Assembly: GCA_943367715.1 (NCBI GenBank)
Contig: CALRJY020000010.1
Location: 1-64,000, forward strand
DNA length: 64,000 nt
DNA from: JAEYXS01 sp943367715
GTDB taxonomy: Bacteria; Verrucomicrobiota; Verrucomicrobiia; Limisphaerales; JAEYXS01
Reading direction: 5' to 3'
Positions 60,348-64,000 of this stretch are shown here, piece after piece; positions within the stretch are counted from its first letter, which is position 1; each line of letters begins with the position of its first letter. Made by a program: the position numbers and the translations under genes. The notes beneath the pieces are model-generated. The model saw only the letters and a list, made by a program, of their open reading frames with translations, was not told the DNA's origin and did no database searches.

Positions 60348-61835
60348 TTATTTGACACCCTTGCGCTGCAAGGTGTTAGCGAGGATGAAATCCACGATCG
60401 GTTTCGGGTCATCGAGGCCATGCACGTGGCCGATGCCCGGTTTGTGGATGACTTGGATGGAACCGCCCAAGGCCTTATACCGTTCTTCGATGATCGCCGT
60501 GTTTTCATTGACCGGCACCACCTCATCCGCATCGCCGACCACATGCAGGAGGGGCACCTTGGCTTTGGCGAGCGGGGCGAGGGAATCAACCGGGTTGCCC
60601 TTCCACGCCAATGCTTCCGCGTCGTCCTTGAAGCCATACGCCTTCAACACCAGTTCCCAATCTTTGACACTCCCCTTGGCCTTCCCCTTCCCGCCTGGCC
60701 AGCTATGAAATGTGCACACCGGCGCATCGGCGTAGATGCAGGCGACCTTGTCGGGATTCGCCGTAGCCCAGTTGTAGATATAGAGGCCACCTCGGCTCAT
60801 GCCTTCCAGCGCCGGCTTGGTATTCAGATGATGAATAGTGGTGAGATACGCATAAAACTTGTTCCACACCTCCACCGCCGCCGGACTGCCGATCAATTCT
60901 GGCGCATCGATGTAAACGAGGTGAAAGCCTTTGTTCAAAAGCGCGATATCCACCTCCGGGCGATGCGCCCAGAAACGTGCGCGCCAGATCCACGGACGTC
61001 CTTCTGCCGGCTGCTTGGGCAGAACAATGTTGGCCTTCCGTTTATCGAACTCGATTTCGTGCAGTTCGAAACCGTTCCATGCGGAAACCTTGCCCACTAC
61101 CAGTTCACTGGGCGTTAGCGGTGCGGGCGCAGCCGGTTTCAGATGCTGCTTCAAGGTAGGCACTGCCTGCGGCAACTCCTGCATCACCAGCTCCGCCATC
61201 AACCGCGCGCCTTTCGGTGAGAAATGCGTGCGATCACCCGGCGCATTGCTCAAGTCGGCGGTGGCTTGATCGCCGAGCTTGGCGAAGAGTTTGCCGCTCG
61301 CGGCGTGCAGATCGACCAGCGGCACTTTCTTTTCCGCCGCCACCACCTTCATCGCCTCAGCGTAGGGTTTCAGAATATCATTCAGTGAGCCATCCGCGTT
61401 GAACGTGCGGCGGTGCATCGGCGTGATAAGCACGGGCTGGGCGTTCAGGGCACGGGCTTCATCGATGTAGCGGCGTAGATAGTCACGATAGTCGGTGGCG
61501 GCATCGGTAGCCTTGGGCTCGGTCTTGGCGTGAGAGTCATTGTGTCCAAATTGGATGAGCACAAAGTCTGGCCTCAGCGCCTTCGTCTTTTCCCAATGAC
61601 CTTCCGTGATGAAGCTCTTGGAGCTACGACCGCTGAGCGCCACGTTCGTGACTTGTAGTGAATCGTTAAACCAATCCTGCAGGTAATGTCCCCAGCCGCG
61701 CACGATTGATTGCGCGGGATACTCGCTCACCGTGGAATCACCTAAGACGGCAATCTTGAGCTGTGCGGCGTGAGCTGTGGTGGCAAAAAGAAAGGCGGCC
61801 ATCAAGGCCGCCGTGAGATTGAGAAAACGTTTCAT
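60348..61835 (-). CDS. two-domain esterase: SGNH hydrolase fused to alpha/beta hydrolase
   Basis: A 495-residue exported protein. Signal peptide 1-23. Domain 1 (about 25-225) is an SGNH/GDSL esterase of rhamnogalacturonan acetylesterase type: GDSTVSEY with Ser34, GHND near 97-100, and D201-RTH204. Domain 2 (about 255-495) is an alpha/beta hydrolase with GMSRGG (Ser347), GDADEVVP (Asp435/437) and GHVHG (His470/472). The two would remove different esters from the same polymer. The gene follows the regulator by nine bases. Confidence 0.88.
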   Translation of the reverse strand: MKRFLNLTAALMAAFLFATTAHAAQLKIAVLGDSTVSEYPAQSIVRGWGHYLQDWFNDSLQVTNVALSGRSSKSFITEGHWEKTKALRPDFVLIQFGHNDSHAKTEPKATDAATDYRDYLRRYIDEARALNAQPVLITPMHRRTFNADGSLNDILKPYAEAMKVVAAEKKVPLVDLHAASGKLFAKLGDQATADLSNAPGDRTHFSPKGARLMAELVMQELPQAVPTLKQHLKPAAPAPLTPSELVVGKVSAWNGFELHEIEFDKRKANIVLPKQPAEGRPWIWRARFWAHRPEVDIALLNKGFHLVYIDAPELIGSPAAVEVWNKFYAYLTTIHHLNTKPALEGMSRGGLYIYNWATANPDKVACIYADAPVCTFHSWPGGKGKAKGSVKDWELVLKAYGFKDDAEALAWKGNPVDSLAPLAKAKVPLLHVVGDADEVVPVNENTAIIEERYKALGGSIQVIHKPGIGHVHGLDDPKPIVDFILANTLQRKGVK

Positions 61836-61844
61836 GATGACGGA

Positions 61845-63185
61845 TCAGCTCGTCGGGATGTTGTATTGCTTGATCTTGTTATACAGGGTCTGTCGGCCGA
61901 TGCCCAGACGTTTGGCGGTTTCCAGCTTGTTGCCGCCCGTTTCCTTTAACATCTGCAGGATGGCGTTGCGTTCGATGCCTTCCATCAGCGTGAGATTCTG
62001 CTGCACAGCCGTATCCGTATTTTCCGTGATGCTCAGATCCGCAGGTGCGATCTGACGCGCGTCACACATGAGCACCGCGCGCTGCACTTCGTTCTGCAAC
62101 TGGCGCACATTGCCGGGCCATTCGTAATTGCGCAGCATGTCCGCTGCTTCCGGGGTGAAACCCAAAATGGAGCGGCCCGCTTGCGCCGCGAACCGTTTCA
62201 GAAAACCTTCTGCCAAGGGAAGAACATCCTCCCGACGCTCGCGCAAAGGCGGCAGGGAAATGGTGATAGCCCCCACGCGGTAATAAAGATCCTCGCGCAG
62301 TTTGCCTTCTTTGATGGCCTCTTCCACCGGACGGTTCGTAGCCGCGACGATGCGGCAGTTCGTCTTGTAACTCACGCGGCCACCGACCGGTCGGACCTCT
62401 TGTTCCTGCAAGACGCGGAGGAGCTTGCTCTGTGTATCGATGGGCATCTCGGAGATCTCATCCAGCAGCAAGGTGCCGCCGTCGGCTTCGCGGAACAGGC
62501 CGGTGCGGTCCGCATGCGCGCCGGTGAACGCGCCTTTCACGGAACCAAACAGTTCGCTCTCGATCAGGTCGCGGGGCAACGCCGCACAGTTCACCTTGAC
62601 CATGGGTCCGCTCGCGCGGTTGCTCAGGGAGTGCAACAGATCGGCGATGACTTCCTTGCCCGTGCCGCTCTCACCGCACAAAAGGACCGAGACATCCGTG
62701 GGCGCCACGCGCTCGGCCGTGCGCAAGACGTTCTTCATCGCATTGCTGCGGAAGACCGGCGAGCTGCCGCCGCTGATGTTGGACAGCGCCTGGCGCAAGG
62801 TGCTGGTCTGCTCGGTCAGCTTCTTATGCTCCAGCGCTTTCTCGATGGAATGCAGCAAGGATTCGTGATCGAAAGGCTTCTTTTGAAAATCGTAGGCACC
62901 CAGTTTGGTCGCCGTGACGGCCGCATCCAAGGAAGCGTGCCCCGTCAAAACGATCACTTCCGTGCTAGGCCAGGACTTTTTGATGAGCGGCAGCAGCTCC
63001 AAGCCATCTGCATCGTCCAGTTTCAGGTCGAGCAGGACGACATCAGGCTCTTGACCGCCCAAAGACTGGCGCAAGGCCGCACCACTGGTCAGGGAAGAGG
63101 CACGGAAGCCTTGGGTGGCCAACAGATTCTGCAGGAGCAGGCAAAGTTCCTGCTGGTCATCAACAATCAATATGCGGGCATTCAT
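61845..63185 (-). CDS. NtrC-family sigma-54 response regulator
   Basis: A 446-residue regulator. The receiver domain (1-120) has D9, D10, phospho-acceptor D53 and K103. The AAA+ domain carries Walker A GESGTGKE at 171-178 and GAFTGA at 218-223, which contacts sigma-54. The Fis-type DNA-binding helix is at the end (NKLETAKRLGIGRQTLYNKIKQY). AAGGA precedes the ATG. No sensor kinase is adjacent. Its target may include the following esterase gene. Confidence 0.95.
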   Translation of the reverse strand: MNARILIVDDQQELCLLLQNLLATQGFRASSLTSGAALRQSLGGQEPDVVLLDLKLDDADGLELLPLIKKSWPSTEVIVLTGHASLDAAVTATKLGAYDFQKKPFDHESLLHSIEKALEHKKLTEQTSTLRQALSNISGGSSPVFRSNAMKNVLRTAERVAPTDVSVLLCGESGTGKEVIADLLHSLSNRASGPMVKVNCAALPRDLIESELFGSVKGAFTGAHADRTGLFREADGGTLLLDEISEMPIDTQSKLLRVLQEQEVRPVGGRVSYKTNCRIVAATNRPVEEAIKEGKLREDLYYRVGAITISLPPLRERREDVLPLAEGFLKRFAAQAGRSILGFTPEAADMLRNYEWPGNVRQLQNEVQRAVLMCDARQIAPADLSITENTDTAVQQNLTLMEGIERNAILQMLKETGGNKLETAKRLGIGRQTLYNKIKQYNIPTS

Positions 63186-63442
63186 TTCAACTGTCCTTTT
63201 CTATTGCCGAATGGCACGGGTTACTGGTGCCGGTTTAGGCTAAAACTGGTCTTTTCAGGTAAGACCGATAAACCGACTAACCATTTTTTGCCATCGCTGG
63301 CCTACCATGACGTAATAGCAAAAATGGTTCCAGTCTTATTTTTGGACAGAAAGAATCTAAGAAAATATGGAAATAACTACTCATAGCCCCGCTTACGGGA
63401 CACTGAGAAAAAGATATAAAAACGAAATCGGCTGATTATGCC
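63186..63442. other. intergenic region upstream of the response regulator
   Basis: A 257-base gap that must hold the regulator promoter. TGGCAC near 63212 resembles half of a sigma-54 site but lacks the second half at the right spacing. I see no repeat or gene. Confidence 0.4.
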
Positions 63443-63712
63443 CTAAACTTTGGCATCAGGGTAAACCTCTTTGATCTTCTTCCTCAGCCTTTCCTCTTCC
63501 ACGGGAGGGAGCAAACGGCGGTTTACGCGGCGCTGCACACCGTCCAGCAGTTCCATCCAGTCATCCAAGGGTGGTTCGGGCATGTCCTGCCATTGGTCAT
63601 GGCGCTTGCCACGGACATGGAACAGCCAGCGGTTGCCGATGTGCTTGGCGTAAACTTCGCGTTTCTCGCCATCTTCGGTCCGCCCTTTCCAACTGATTTC
63701 GCCTTTGCCCAT
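63443..63712 (-). CDS. small conserved hypothetical protein
   Basis: An 89-residue basic protein starting MGKGEISWKGRTEDGEKREVYAKH. The pattern WLFHVRGKRHDQWQDMPEPPLDDW near 29-52 is that of a small folded beta-rich domain with a helical C-terminus (RLRKKIKEVYPDAKV). Its start is one base after the ispF stop, so the two are coupled. No function known. Confidence 0.8.
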   Translation of the reverse strand: MGKGEISWKGRTEDGEKREVYAKHIGNRWLFHVRGKRHDQWQDMPEPPLDDWMELLDGVQRRVNRRLLPPVEEERLRKKIKEVYPDAKV

Positions 63713-63713
63713 A

Positions 63714-64000
63714 TTATTCCGGGATATCTACCGAGGCGACGGCCATGGCCGCGATGCCTTCACCGCGCCCGATGAAGCCCATCATCTCATTCGTGGTCGC
63801 CTTCAGGCCCACCTTCTTGGGATCGATGCCCAAGGCGGCGGCGATGTATTCCTTCATCTTGGGGAAATGTTTGCCCAGCTTCGGCTCCTGCGCAATGACC
63901 GAGGCATCGATATTCACGATGCGTCCTGTCCGGCGAAGCACCTGGCTGGCCGCTTCCTCGAGGAAGATGCGGCTCGGCGCGCCTTTCCAGCGCGGATCGG
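63714..64000 (-). CDS. ispF: 2-C-methyl-D-erythritol 2,4-cyclodiphosphate synthase, 5' end beyond window
   Basis: The last 94 codons or so of IspF. Visible are IVNIDASVIAQEPKLGKHF with M..YI near the middle, KATTNEMMGFIGRGEGIAAMAV, all diagnostic of IspF, which cyclises the MEP intermediate. The frame continues upstream (DPRWKGAPSRIFLEEAASQV) to the end of the window, so the gene or a larger IspDF fusion is truncated by the edge. Confidence 0.92.
   Translation of the reverse strand, partial: DPRWKGAPSRIFLEEAASQVLRRTGRIVNIDASVIAQEPKLGKHFPKMKEYIAAALGIDPKKVGLKATTNEMMGFIGRGEGIAAMAVASVDIPE

Noticed and set aside
63205..63230. Sigma-54 promoter before the response regulator
   Set aside because: TGGCACG occurs but the TTGC half is absent at the needed spacing, and the orientation does not suit the regulator gene.
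62181..63386. 401-codon open frame opposite the response regulator
   Set aside because: The opposite strand encodes an unmistakable NtrC protein; this frame is Gln/Arg-rich and has no domain.

Overview
The window looks like a chromosomal segment of a Verrucomicrobia-type bacterium (PVC group, close to the Pedosphaera/Limisphaera kind). The reasons are an N-terminal secretome of sulfatase, polysaccharide lyase family 6, beta-helix, SGNH/alpha-beta esterase and PQQ-propeller proteins; plant/cyanobacterial-type IspH; many intergenic multi-hairpin repeats; and a moderately high G+C content. This placement is inferred from gene content and no taxonomic search was run. No phage, transposase, plasmid functions, rRNA or CRISPR array was found. 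One tRNA gene (Glu, anticodon TTC) is present.

Layout. 1-2.3 kb: small orphan genes among hairpin repeats. 2.4-4.4 kb: a secreted sulfatase and a rhodanese. 4.4-9.6 kb: three tandem paralogues of a membrane-anchored HEAT-repeat protein, each preceded by the same short non-coding leader. 9.6-16.4 kb: accD, comF-like, CPBP protease, a protein kinase with degenerate motifs, an ATP-grasp protein and a serine hydrolase. 16.8-19.6 kb: DUF4126 protein, then rpmI-rplT-pheS (without infC or pheT) and tRNA-Glu. 19.9-28.2 kb: an orphan, an esterase, uvrB, the run HIT-phoH-ybeY-recO, and a PIN toxin/antitoxin pair. 28.3-33.1 kb: a PL6 lyase and a large beta-helix protein, translationally coupled, plus a TPR protein. 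33.1-34.5 kb: a long gene-free stretch. 34.5-39.9 kb: an accessory block of co-directional orphan genes (immunity-like HEAT protein, DUF4304, stand-alone Clp N-domain, SH3-like and tiny proteins) punctuated by a three-hairpin repeat. 40.0-47.5 kb: dgt, ispH and the arginine genes argF, argD, argB and argJ. 47.9-52.5 kb: a ferritin-like orphan and a dTDP-rhamnose-type cluster (rfbA, an NRS/ER-like epimerase/reductase, rfbB). 52.5-58.7 kb: a TPMT-like methyltransferase, a lipoprotein, a 1145-residue protein that is probably PPi-type PEP carboxykinase, and an orphan. 58.8-63.2 kb: a PQQ-propeller protein, a tiny membrane protein, a double-esterase fusion and a sigma-54 response regulator. 63.4-64 kb: an orphan and the 3' part of ispF.

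How the genes fit together. Core metabolism (fatty-acid initiation, arginine, isoprenoids, nucleotide pool) and information processing (uvrB, recO, ybeY, rpmI/rplT/pheS) are interleaved with extracellular polysaccharide breakdown. PL6, the beta-helix protein, sulfatase, the esterases and the NtrC-type regulator suggest use of complex acidic or acetylated glycans. The least explained parts are the triplicated HEAT proteins with their leader, the orphan island at 34.5-39.9 kb with its repeats, and the motif-degenerate kinase.
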